Source: Fratercula arctica (lineage: Eukaryota; Chordata; Aves; Charadriiformes; Alcidae). Taken from it: a stretch of 64,000 nt of DNA. A program made the position numbers and the translations under genes. The stretch covers positions 171,468,447 through 171,532,446 of the forward strand of contig CANTUZ010000001.1 of assembly GCA_947846985.1 (NCBI GenBank), written 5' to 3'. Below, piece after piece: positions 1 through 12,800 of the stretch (within the stretch, counting starts at the first letter, position 1; the number at the start of each line of letters is the position of its first letter). The notes under the pieces were generated by a model. That model was not told the DNA's origin. It did no database searches and saw only the letters and a list, made by a program, of their open reading frames with translations.

Positions 1-597
1 GGGCTTCCTCATTTCCCCTTCCGAGAAGCAGCTGCGCTGCACTACCTACCCCTAGCGGTAGTCTGCGTGCTACAGCTATGTTCCCATTAGAAAGTACAGT
101 GTCCAGAAACACATTATAATGATTTCTGTAAGAAATGCCACCAAATTGTCAGTGCAATAGTAACTACATCAAAATTTGTTTAACTGGAAATTTATTTAGT
201 CCAATCAGTCTCAGATTGCGTGAGCTGCTGTTGTGTGCAGCAGAAGCATGAGACTTTATGTTCTAGTGACCCGTGTGAAGCATTTATTAAAAAATAACTC
301 TGTTGGAATGCTTTTGTGTTGAGATGATGATTTGATGTCTCTCCTTTGAGCTTTGCCTGCTCAATAATTTAAGAAACAACATAATACCATAGGGAACCAT
401 ATCGATGTGTGTTTACAATGGACAGTATGACAAAAGTATTAAAGTCAACATGACAGAGGTATTAAAGCCACCCATCTAGTTGTCAGCTCGTGAAAATAAC
501 TAAAACATTAGAAATGTGCATATCTCTCTCACTCTTTTCTTAACTATACGTCTTTTATTTAATTTGCACCTGGAATTTCTCTGATCTTCATACTCAC
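1..597 (-). other. Intron downstream of E33 (partial)
   Basis: AT-rich sequence. The first 60 bases are GC-richer, but I find no splice-bounded continuation of C8-4 there. No repeat recognised. Confidence 0.7.
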
Positions 598-812
598 TTT
601 CTTGTGACAAGGGATGAAAACACTTCTGTTTAACAGTTCCATACAGTACGTGCAGTTATCTTCAGTACAGTTTCTTACTGGCCTCCTGGTTGTCACATCA
701 AGCGATTTCCCGATTTCCCAGCTCTTAATGAACACTTCAATTTCCTCCATATTTGTAATTATGGTCCTGTTTTGCATTTTCAGGTCATCAGTAGGATCTC
801 CATTACACACCC
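598..812 (-). CDS. OTOG: OTOG E33: end of VWD4 and start of C8-4
   Basis: It encodes [17 protein letters not shown], then [12 protein letters not shown], and the C8 start [19 protein letters not shown] and PCHKK. The acceptor is GTCTCCAG and the donor is AAGAAA|GTGAGT. The rest of C8-4 and the C-terminal knot lie below position 1 of the window. Confidence 0.92.
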
Positions 813-3800
813 CTGGAGACAGAGAATCACGTTCAAAGCACAAAAAAGCATGCCATATTACTTCCTTTGGGAAAGGAAAACGCACTTGATAAGGTAAGAT
901 TAACCTTGCATCAGGCTCACCTATGAGGCTTAGTCATCTGAATTTATAAATGAAAGCGGCTGTATGTCCACTGTCGTTCCAACTTTCTACTTGTTACTTT
1001 AGTTGTCAGCTCAATGGCTTAGCAAAACAAGCAGACCATGCAATACAAGTAATGACACTTTTCACAAAAATTAATTAACTTTTGAGAAAAACTGCTACCA
1101 AAACGTGCTGTTGAGTGCAGCAAATTCACTGGCATGTCATCAGATTCTGATCTCATTCTACTGAATAGCAATCAGCTCCATGGGAGTAAATGTAGATGGC
1201 TTTCAAATTAACTGCATGTCATTGATGTTTTGACACTGTATTGAAACTTAATTGAACATTCTAAATGCAAGAAATTATGAAGGGAATCTTTTGATGAACA
1301 AATTGCTTTCTCCAGGGAAAATATTTTTCTCACTCAATTTATTAATACAAAACCACTGAAAAAACCACCCCACCCAAAGCCCTGACATCCATTGGCTACC
1401 CGAGTTCATTATTGTATGTATTCAGTTAATTCATCAATGAAAACATATACTTCCTATAGCACATAACAAGTCATTAATGCCAAAATTTTAATCTTCATAG
1501 TAGCGTTTTACAGCTCACGGACTGATCAGGCCAAGTTCCTATATCCTTTTTTCCTCTTTCCTTCTGCATTGCTTACCACAACCTAAGTCCTTGCCTTTGT
1601 GCTTCCAGCCCTGCATCCTGATGCTCTCCCAGGTCCCTTGGTAGAACCGGGCTAGCCTGGCGTGACAGGCTGTTATTCTCTCCGACAGCATGGAGGAACA
1701 CAGAAGATGGTATTTGCATGATAAGAAGCATTTGACAGTAGCATGGTTTTCCAGTATTCTTAACACTTCTGCTCCTTGCTGCTGTCCTAATGCCATCCCA
1801 CAAACTGTGCTGGCGTTAAAATTTGTAAGGCCATACTACAGAATTGCAGAATCAATACAGCTTTAAAAATAAAGCCAATTTACCACATAGTCCCACAATT
1901 TTTTCAGTATGAGAGGGAGAGGACAGGAGAATCCCAGACAGGAAGGAACAGCAGAAAATAGGAAAGAAGCAATAAAGGAGGCTTCAGACTTTACTGCAAA
2001 ATATCAGGCAGAGCAACACTTTACAGCAGAGGTTGGATTTGTCTATATAGTCTTCCTCTTTCTGTCTTTTCCTGGCACAAAGAGTAACTATTCTATAATC
2101 TTTCCTATATTTGACCTCATCTCATCCCAATCTTTTTCAGCATGCATGGACAAAACGGCATCATACTGGGAAAAAGATGCAGTATGTGCCAGGGCCAGCA
2201 TTCGTCTTCTATCACTAGATCTAGGAGAACTTTCCTTTTGTTCAAGCAGAATATAGCAATTGATTTTAAAAACTTAATTTGATTATATGTATATTTAAAT
2301 GATATCTGAATTGTTTTGTTTGCTTTTAAAACTAAAAGCAGTTTAAAAGACTATAAAAAGTTAATTTTCCTGTTCAATATGGGGTAGATTCTGTAAAATT
2401 ACAATGCACAAGAAAATTAACATTTATGACAGAATTAAAGTAATTCTAAAATACCTTCTTACACTTTTTCATATAACTTATACTGGCAGAGTTATAAAAA
2501 GGCTATCAGGGAAGCCTGGAACATGCCAAATTTACTATCATTGTCTGAGACACCTGAGCACAGTTTTAAACCTTGGACACAACCTTAAAGAGGTCTGAAT
2601 TTGGATTCTCAGGGGACTTGGACCCTTCCCAAGATACACCTTTTGTCAGTATTTGCATAGTGATAAGCTGCCACTGCTAACATCTCACAGATATTCTTTT
2701 CTCCCATAATCACTGAAATATACTGCCACTATATGAAATTCTTCAGCAGCCACTTCTCCATTGAAAATGTCACCCTTTTCTTTACTTGACTTTAAAAATA
2801 TTTTTAAACACAGGCTGATATGAGTAAATTTTTTAAAGTTAATTAGATACAAGGTACTGATCCTTACTTGCTCTGAGAACTACTTTATTAGCAAGCAGTT
2901 CTTTGAAACAGAATTATTGATTTATTATTATGAATTAATATAATTTCCCAAGCCCACCTCAAATAGGATTGTCAGTGTAGTTAATGGGAGTCACAAGGAG
3001 AGCTATAGGGACAGCAGGTCACAGACACAAAAGGGAGGTGTAAATTTTGAATGGGAAAATATTATGTAAGAAAAACATTGCCTCACCACAAAGTCCTTCT
3101 GTCTTCATGGATGTGTTAGAGTGTAATCCATACTGTATATCTATGATGCCTGTAACATGAGCCCACTTGATGCTAATACCAGCTGGGGTATTAATGACAT
3201 ACATTGCACCAGTATCCTGAATACTCAGTCCTTCTTTTGAAAATGGTAATGATTGAATTACAGAATCCACTACTACCTAAAATAAACCAAATAGATTTTA
3301 GGGATAAAACCAGATTGTGAAGATGCGTTTTATATGTCTTTGCATTTTATAGCAAAACATATTTTTTACAGCCTCTGACACATATAATAACAGTCACAGT
3401 GCTTAAATCACAAAATCAGTGCCATTTCCTATAACTGCAAACAAAGTAGAGATGACAAAAAATAATGATACGAAAATATTTTCTAATTGAGGAAGCTATA
3501 AAGATTATTTTTTACATATGGTATGATAAAATAAAAAAAAAACAAACAATCCTCATCCCAATTATTCAAAGTTATCTGTTCTGACCTGTTATTGACTAGC
3601 AGGAAAGGGAGATAAAGTATTTATCGCTTCTTGGAACATTTCTGTCCAGTTCAAGGTTTTCTGGAAATATAGTCTCAAGTATAAATGCCTTTTGCAGGTT
3701 CTTTAAAATCTCAAAAGAACTTTGAAGTGTCATTTTGGGTAAATGACATATAAATGAAGCACGGTATCAAAACTCTATATATTTTTTTTCTTCCAGCATA

Positions 3801-6800
3801 CCATGAATTACTGGGAACCTGAACCGCAAAAGTAATCCTAATCCTGCAGTACATTCATTATCAATCTGATCTATTGCATTCTACAACAGAATAGCTCTCC
3901 AGCTATCTTTTAAGTGTACACATGCTATATACTGGTGATATATACTTACTTTTCTTGCTAAACGATTGATAAGTAATTTATATGTGCGTGTTGTTACATT
4001 TAATTTCTTAAAACAGAGCCCTGAAGTGCTTGCAGGGGGAACCTTGAAAGAAAAATGACAAACAAGTTTAGTTACTACTGTTTTTCTAATTCTGTACCAA
4101 TGCTATAGGGAATTTTTCAACATGTGCAATATTAACATATTTTATAATTAGTAAAAGAAAAAAGTACTCACTAGTTTTCTTATTGAATTTGCACTCTGGA
4201 AAACATTAAAAATAGATTAGAATGATAATCAGTAGCATTCGTATTTGGCAAAAATAGCAAAGTTCTTCTACAACCAGCTTTATAATTAAACTAATTTAAT
4301 ATATCCCTTATAAATAATGAAACATACACATTTCCCAGCCAACATAGTGCACCTTTCTATGAACTATTTTTAGAAACTCGATTTACTTGTTAAAGATTTA
4401 AATCAAAGGGGTTTATGTGGAAAATAATACAGAAAAGATAACACTATGACCTGAACAAGTTGAATTAAAAATACATAGAAATACAATGATCAAGCCAATA
4501 AAATCCCCTGCCCTAACTTTGATGAAACTGCTATTTTACCAAGGTATCTTTCTGCACAAGGTTGCAGTTCTATATATCATACTTCAGCTGGCTTTTAACT
4601 AAACAGCTTTAACATTGAGAGCAATTCATTACTAGCATCACGAGAATCAACATATGCTGCAAAGCCCTTTCAAAAAGTATTTCTTAAAGAACTACAGCTA
4701 CAGACTTCTAAAGCTCATCTGCCAATGTGAGCTCCATTCATACCTTTAGACCGCAACCAAGAACAGTGAAGAGAGCAATTTAAAAGAAAACCTCTGAAAC
4801 AGCGTAAGACTTGGGACTTAGAAATCAAATGTACAGTTGCCCCAGTGAGGTTAGATTAACAGACCAAATAGGGATGGGAAGGAAAGAAGCTTGATGAAGT
4901 TCCTCATCAGGAACTTGTTTATCTACAAACCAAAGATGGCAATACAAGCCAGTTGTTCAAGGGTTGTATAAATTAGGACTATGGACAATGCAAAGGAAAT
5001 GTATGTACAGACTTTAAGGATGAGACTGACCTGACCTAAAATGGCAGCCTAAAAACAAAGTGGCTGGATCCCCTCTGTAGGCAATGCAGAGAATTAGACA
5101 ACTACAAAGAAAACTCATCACACTAACCCAAAAATCATTAATACCTTCCTAAAATAACTACAAAAGATCTTTGTGACTATTCAAAATATTTAATATTTTT
5201 ACCACATTGTAAAGTATAAATTCAGGGCCTCGAGAAGATTTGTGGGTGGAGAGCCTGAAGTTATGTCACCCCTGATAATTTAAAAGGAACCTACATTTGA
5301 ATTTTCTTATAACATAATACAACAATTACTATTTAACTTGAGATAAAATTTGGTTATCTAGACAGCATGATAAAGCATGCTCCTTGAAAATTAAATAACT
5401 TGCCATTTTTCAATGGATACACGGCTTTTATCTGAAAGTTTTAAGTGATATTTTTTTGCAGAATTTCATACCTATGACACAAAAATTCAAGAAACAATTA
5501 CAGTTATTGTGGGAATGCAAGACTCTTACCTGATTAGCAGGACATTTTTCAATATGAGCAACAATACTTTCTCCTGGTAACTTGACTAAAATGTAGGAAG
5601 CCATGTTACAGAGGGCTATGTTATTTCCATCGAATGTAATCACACTCAGTTCAGACAGTACAGAACATTGACCTAAAAAATAACTGTCATTTAATGAGGT
5701 TACCACAAAACCAAATACAAGGCATTTCTAAAAACTTTCAGTTTCAGCAATATTTGCTTTCATATGACATATGCTCATATATATGTTGATGACCTTATTC
5801 TGTAGACAGCATACTGAGCCGTAAGCAGAAACAAGTATTTTATGTTGCTCAGTGGAAATGCCTTGACCTACTGCTATGTATCCAGGGTAGGGGAGAAACT
5901 GTAAATTATTGAAAATTTTTACTTAAATCAAGTTTTTACAGGCAATGTCAATGAATCTGTACATTGTCAGATAAAATATATGTATTAAAATATACATATT
6001 TTTGAGATACTGATAACAAGAGACTGATCTCTCCTGTCTTGAGACAAATACTTAAAAGTGTGATATTGAATATGACTTTTCTTTGGCCTTTTTGTTCCCT
6101 TTGCAGACAGTGATCTGCCAGTTTCTGAAATTTCTAAATATAACTAAAAAGTGCAGTTAGAGTTAACTGAAATTTGGGGGTTCTGCCTTTCAGAAAATGC
6201 CAGTATTTAGTTTGTTGTCTTCACAAAACGTTGAAATCTCAACATTTCTACTGATATAAAATCTGAAAAGTCTCAGCTGGAAAATATTGATGTTCATGTT
6301 GCAGATTTCATTTCACTGTTTTCATTCAAAACAATGTAGTTTTTACTCTCTTTTACTCTCATGAATGTTAATTCAAAGACATTCACTATATTTCATTCTG
6401 GTTTGCTGATGAACAGCTCTTTTAAATTCATTCCAGTATTCAACCTCGTATTCCCACTATAATAAGCCCTTAATTTATTACTTGAAATTTACAGATCAAG
6501 GCTCTATGTTTTATTTAAAAACAAAACAGTGACTTACAGGGACATTCCCATTCTGGGCAACAACTATCAGTGTTAACTTGAACTGGCATTCCTCGAAAAC
6601 CACAGTCTGGCTTCTGCACATCCTTAGGGCAGTTCCTTGAAAGGTTGTATAACATCCAACCCGTATTAACACATACATACTGGCTACATTTGTCGACAGG
6701 TTCAAGGTATCTTGGCTATCATATAAGGAAAAAACAACCAGAATCAACTTTACATTCATTGCCCTTATGAAGTCCAAGCGATCATCTGTTCATCACTCTG

Positions 6801-9800
6801 CTCTGAGACAGAATCAGCATATGTACGTGACCCCTCATCAGTTACTTTGGAATGAATTGCTTTTGTGTGGTCGTAACAGTTGACAATGATGCACATCCAT
6901 TCACCCACACCCTTCCTGTTCCACCTGACTTTGGTGGAATGCTCTGTGTAAAGCTTTATGCATTCAGGCTACATATCATATTCAGTAATAATCTGAAGCA
7001 TTTTAAGAAATACAGAATCATGCATTCCCATCATTTTAAACCCTATGACAAAGAAACAAACGGGAAAAAGAAAGACAGGGTAAGATTATAAAGAAACCCC
7101 ATAATTCCATGGATTATGGCTTTTTCTGCATCTCAGAAATATATTTCACTGTCTAGAATCAGCACATAGCTTTAAAAGCCATTTTATTCCAGAGCAATAA
7201 GAGCAGCAATACAAGAATTCTCTAATAATAATTGAGTATTTTAAAATGCACAAATAAAAACAAAAATGGGAGGTATTTAAAATCTCTGGTATTACATATA
7301 TAGTGTAGCAGAATGGGCTGAAAAGCAATATATATTTTAACACATAGAGGCAAGTAAAACTGATCATACCACACATTTGGAAGGTGTAGACATCAGTGTA
7401 TGCATCATTGTACCAAAGGAAGCCTTGTCAGCTGTAGCTGTCATTGTTTCTGTGCTTGCCAGAGAAGTTTGTGTTTCCACAGGCTCTGAAGAGGAAGGCA
7501 GAGCAATTCCACCACTGGTCTGCAGCTCTGTGGGCTTTGTTAAACTGAAATAAGGTTTAATGGTTTTCTGCGTTGGGATTTTGGACCAATCAGACATTAT
7601 TACATCCAGAACTCCAGAAAAAGAGAGGTTTTTTGCTGAGGTTGTATTTCTTGAAAAAGGCGAAATCTGAACTGCCGATACTGTCAAATAAGGCAGGGAC
7701 GGTTTCTCGGTTGTGGTTGACTTTGTCTTGGTAACATTTCTTTGCTCATCTGAAGTCTGACCACGTTCTAAAATATCTGCAGTTCTTTCAAATGAGGTTG
7801 CTTCTGAAGCTGTAAATGAGGTGCTTTTCATCTGTGATAACGGACTTGTAGCACCAGTTGTTTTAATGATCGTAAATTTTGGAGTATCTTTAGTGATCTG
7901 TGAAGCCTGAGTCGCTGCAGATGTAAATGAAGATTTGTGTGACACATGCATGTGTGCTTCTATGGTGGTAGGAGTTGAAACTGAAGCCATGTAAAATTCC
8001 AAATCAGCAACAAAAGAATCAGTGGTTTTTGTAGTAATCCCAGAGGCTACAGTAGTGCCAGAAGCAACTAATAAACTGGCTGAAGAGCTAGGTAGTATTT
8101 TTGCAAAAATATAAGGTGCTTTTAAGGATGTAGCTTTCATTGTTGTTTTCATGATCATTGGTGTAGTGGATTGAGTGATGATTCCAGCTGATATGGCTGA
8201 TATTGTTCCATCTTCTTCTGAAGAACTTACTGAAGAACTCTGTTTTCCTAGAGAAACAGTAGAGATACGAGTGGTCTTAGGAGGAGGTGAAGACATAGAT
8301 ACCTTACTGGACTGGTTTTCTAAAGTGGTTTCGGGAGTTGTAGGCGTTAGTGAAGAGGGCATTATAATGGATGTTTTTAGTGCTGTTGAAAGGCTGGTAG
8401 AAGGGCTTATGTTTAAAGTGAATGTAGAAAAATTTACAGAAGAAGTTGCAAAGTCTATAACTGGACTTTTTGAGGTTCCTTGTGTATTTAGAGATGAAAC
8501 TAGTGTTTGGGTAGCAGTTATATTTTCTGTTAATGATGATGTTGTACTGACTATGGGAATCAATGAAGAATTTGTAGTATCAGATGTCACATAAGATGGT
8601 ACTGATGTTGATAACAAGATTGTAAATAAAGATGATGATTTTGTAAGAGAAGGATCTTTAGGAATGAAAGTGCCTGAACTTCGTGTCACAGGGTCAGTTT
8701 TCAATTCTGTATTTCAACTGCTTGGGTACTCTGTAATTTCTGAAGTGGTTATTAATGTAGCATTTAGAGGTAATATCAATGTCCTAAGGGGGAAGACTGT
8801 AGATCTAATGGATTTCTTTGGCTTTTTAGAAATGGATGACACTGAAGAGGAATCAGTGTGCATTATGTATTTATTTTCTGTTGAGGCTTTACTTGCCATA
8901 AGAATATCAGAGATTGCTGGATTGACTAGAATAGCGGAAGCAGTGGAAGGTACTTCATAAAGACTTTTGGAGGCAACAGTGACATCTGCCATAGCTTTGG
9001 GCTTCAAGGAGGTAATCAGAGAATGCACTGGTAGTGTGCATGTTACAGGAGGACTTGAAAAATTGTTTATAGGGATGTGAGAAACAACTTGAGGTGAAGA
9101 TGCAGTCATTATGGGCAAAACAGCAGAAATACTGCCTTTTATTAATGGAGATGTTTGCTTGGGAACAGTCACTGAAATTTCCATTGATGATTAAAATGGC
9201 TTTGGAGAAAAACTAGCTAAAGAACTTGCATTTAAAGATATCAGAGAAGTTTTAAACAAGGGTTTTGCTGTTGCAGTATGTGAAGCTGTGTTTAATTGAG
9301 GAAAACTTGTCTCAAAGCTAGCAAATATAGTACTCATAGGAATTTGAGGAGCAGATGAGGTCAGTGCAGAAATGGGTGTGAACTGCAATTTGACCAATGC
9401 CAGGCCTAGTTCTAACAGACAAAGTAGGTATAGGAGAAGCAGATATGTTAGTGACAACCGTGAACCTAGAAGAAATACAGGTCTTGTGAAAGTTGCTCTG
9501 CCAGCCAGCAAATCAGACAAAGACGCTTCAGACGATACTGCTGCTCCCTTAGAATGACTTACTGAAGGACTCCTACTCTTCCCCGTCCCTGCAGGCAGCT
9601 CAGAAGTGACAAAAGACAGCTTAGAGGTTAAAGTTGTTAATGCTGAGGTAGGGGGAACAGTTCCTAGCTAAGTGATTGATGTTTCAAGTGGAAATGGAAC
9701 TACCATTAGGGAAGTGGGTGTTAATAACACAGAACATGTTGGAATAGGACATGCACTGAGCAGGGTTGTTGGAGTCGCTATCGTAACAGGTAAAGAAATA

Positions 9801-12800
9801 GATGCAGTAGAACTGCCAGTATGTGATGTGACTGCTGAGGCTTGAAGAACAGTTGGAAAATCTGTTGAAGAGATGAGTTTGGAAAGGACAGTAGGGCTGG
9901 CTGTGCTGTGAAGTACATCAGAAGGCTTCACTGTACTTGGTAATGAGAATGTTGAATAGGTGGCTGCGTCCAGTGAGTAAAAGTCTGTAATGGACTGTGC
10001 CGACATATTCATTCCCCTTAAAGTTGTGTTTTCCTTCATGGTTATTTTGGCTGTCACACCAGTATGTATTGACTCAGTCCCTGAAGTAACAAATAAAGGA
10101 GGTGTCTGAGGAATTCTCTCTGTGGTAGCACCCGTGTGAGGGATTAACAGTGAAGGTTTTGTTCCAGTTGCTGATTCTGTAGGAGTCACAGGTATGCCTA
10201 AAAGGAAAAATGCATATTTCACTGTCTTTTATGGATTATTGGTAAAGCAAAATAGCAACATCTATTTCTACTCAAGTCCCATTTAAATATTAGAAAATCA
10301 GAGCATCATTTTGCTGAGAAGATAACTTGCCAATGGTTCCAGGTTGCCTGATGACTTTGAGGAACTCAGCTGACTCAAGAAGTTTTCTAATTTTCTTTGC
10401 AAATGGAGTAGTTAATTATTTATTATTAGTGAAAACCTTGATTGTGCAGAACAGTTTTGAAGCAACAAGGGAATTCTATGGGAAATTCAGTAATTCCAAA
10501 ATAGTAAAATATTTGGAATAAATACATTATAGAATATATGTTATCTTCTTTTGTATCTTTGGAAGGTAGTATACTATATGAGATAACTTTGTACTAGCAA
10601 ATATCAAACATAATGTATTTAATTCAAAACTTGTAAAATAGAATGAGAGACAGTATTAAAATGTAATTTTAATGATAAAAGAATACTGTATCCCCAAAAT
10701 AAGCAAATAATGTGGTAACTTCACACACCATAAGTTATGAAATGGATGCGCTGTTAGTGTTGGCTCGTCAACTGAAAAGTCTGAACTTTCCGCTACAGCA
10801 ATATTTCTTCCATTTGGGATCTTTCTGTTATATACTTATGATATATTAGCAGTATATGATCAAATATAATTGTGATGGATATAACACCACCACAAAAAGG
10901 TTAAATTTAACACAGTATTAGAGAAATGAAAGAATTCAACTTTAGATATGGCTTGTTTAGGGGTAAGATGTATTTTGGATGACTGGGAATGGAGTCTATG
11001 TCCCAGAGAGACATTCTTCTTCTGGTAAAGCATTTAATAAAAAACAACAATGTACGTTTGATTAAAACATTTCCTGGGATCTCTAGAGTGATTTATGAGA
11101 TTAGACCAATGTAATAAAATATACTTACAGTCTTCTGGATAAACACATTTAAGTGTGATCTCATCAAGGATCATGTTTTTGGGACAGTATGGCAGGCATC
11201 CTTCAACCCTTTAAAATATTATATAGTTAATTTTAAAGCCACAGTAGTAATATAAATTCATTTTAAATGATTTCACTTTGGCAAATTAAAAAATTTAAGG
11301 TCTTCCCTGTCAGAGTTATGAGAACTTTCCGGTGTAATGGTGAACACAGCATTTTGAGGCATTTTAAGGTCAATAAGACATTGAACAGCACAATTCTAAA
11401 TTGTTAATCATCAATTCTTTGCATAGGCTGATGAACATAATAGCTTTGGACAATTTTGCTTCCACAACCAGGTGGAAGTTCAGATCCCTAAGCAGAAACG
11501 TTTCCCAGAGGGCAAAGAACTTCACTACAAGACTACTTTTTTACCCAGATATGTTCATTTGAGACATTACAATATTTAAATGGACTCTATAGCAAGTCTC
11601 ATTCTTGATCCACTTTCAGAGTAGAAAAGTGCAGACAAGTCTCTTACCTTTTAATTTTGATTATTAAATTAACAACCAGTGTGCCCATATGAAAAAAGCT
11701 AAGAGTAGCAACAGAGAAAATCAGCAATATTAGTAATTTTCCTAATCATAAACTGCATATGCCTAGGGAGATAGCCTGAAATTCAAAATACCATTTCTTT
11801 TCCACCAGATTTTGTGCCTTGAGTTTTTAGACATTTTTCCTTTTAGTTTTATTTAAAAAATTGTGGTTCCACAGATGCTAGGGGAGATCCATGGAGACAG
11901 GAAATCTTGGTACTAACAGTATAACATCAGCAGTGTGAAATCCCTCGTGTCATGCCAATGAGCATCACTTAGTGTAAAAGTTCCTTCCTCTTACAGGAGA
12001 GGGCGTAGTCCAGCCTTACTATTTCTCCAGTTTTTGATCTCTGTCATACAAACACCAGAAAGATGTAGTCATTTACAGCGTCATGGGATGCTGGTTTAGG
12101 ATGTGAATATAAATCCATAGACAGGAACAACCTTCATTTAATTTAATAGGTTTCTGCCTAACCACTACCAGAAGCTAATCCCCTGGGTTAAATACAAACT
12201 CTCTTATTCTTGTGTTGAAAGATTGCACGTAAACAGGAATATATACTGTGGGAAACGAGAGGCTGTTACAAATGTTTTCACATGATTTATGAGAGCTGCT
12301 CACAAGAGCGATACTGAAATCTGGATAAGTAAAAGTGAACGGATATTGCAGCTGCAGTAATTTTCAGAAAGCATATGGTACACAGAATAAAAACCCCCAA
12401 CACAGTAGCAATGCTGAGCTTAACTTGACTTACGGAGGAAGGAATTTACATGCTATTCCTTCAGGATCACTACATGTTTTAACACAAGGATTAGCACAAG
12501 GTTCGTAGCGCCATTCACACATCCTTCTATAAGGCACAGATGCATCAAGTTCTGAGAAAGAAGGAAAAGGTATTATTTATTGATTGTGTCATCAATAAAC
12601 TATAAATTTATATCTTTTCTATAATGTACATTGGCATTTTTTAGAAACATGAAAACCAAGTAGAGAAATCCTTAAGAACTTTCAAATAGGTGAGATTTTG
12701 TTCATTTTCAATTTCAAGTATTTTAAAGTCAATCAAGCTAAAAGACTGAAGCTTCAAAGATACAGCTACTTGCTTGTACAATCTATTCTATTTAAAAACC

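Noticed and set aside
1..60. GC-rich start of the window as the next C8-4 exon
   Set aside because: No acceptor/donor pair or C8 Cys pattern found in any frame.
6511..6777. 88-codon minus-strand frame covering E29
   Set aside because: It is a different frame; the coding frame with CCPEWECP is defined by splice sites and fits E28 and E30.
8175..8960. Plus-strand open frames (139 and 98 codons) opposite the mucin exon
   Set aside because: They are the complement of Ser/Thr-rich coding DNA, which naturally lacks stops; no domain or gene signals.
7370..10197. Simple skipping of the whole mucin exon as a rescue
   Set aside because: E27 leaves 1 nt and E29 starts in phase 0, so joining them directly shifts the frame.
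7364..10222. Four separate genes from the four open frames in the mucin region
   Set aside because: The segments are all in one frame, bounded by one acceptor and one donor whose phases fit the flanking otogelin exons; they are pieces of a single interrupted exon.
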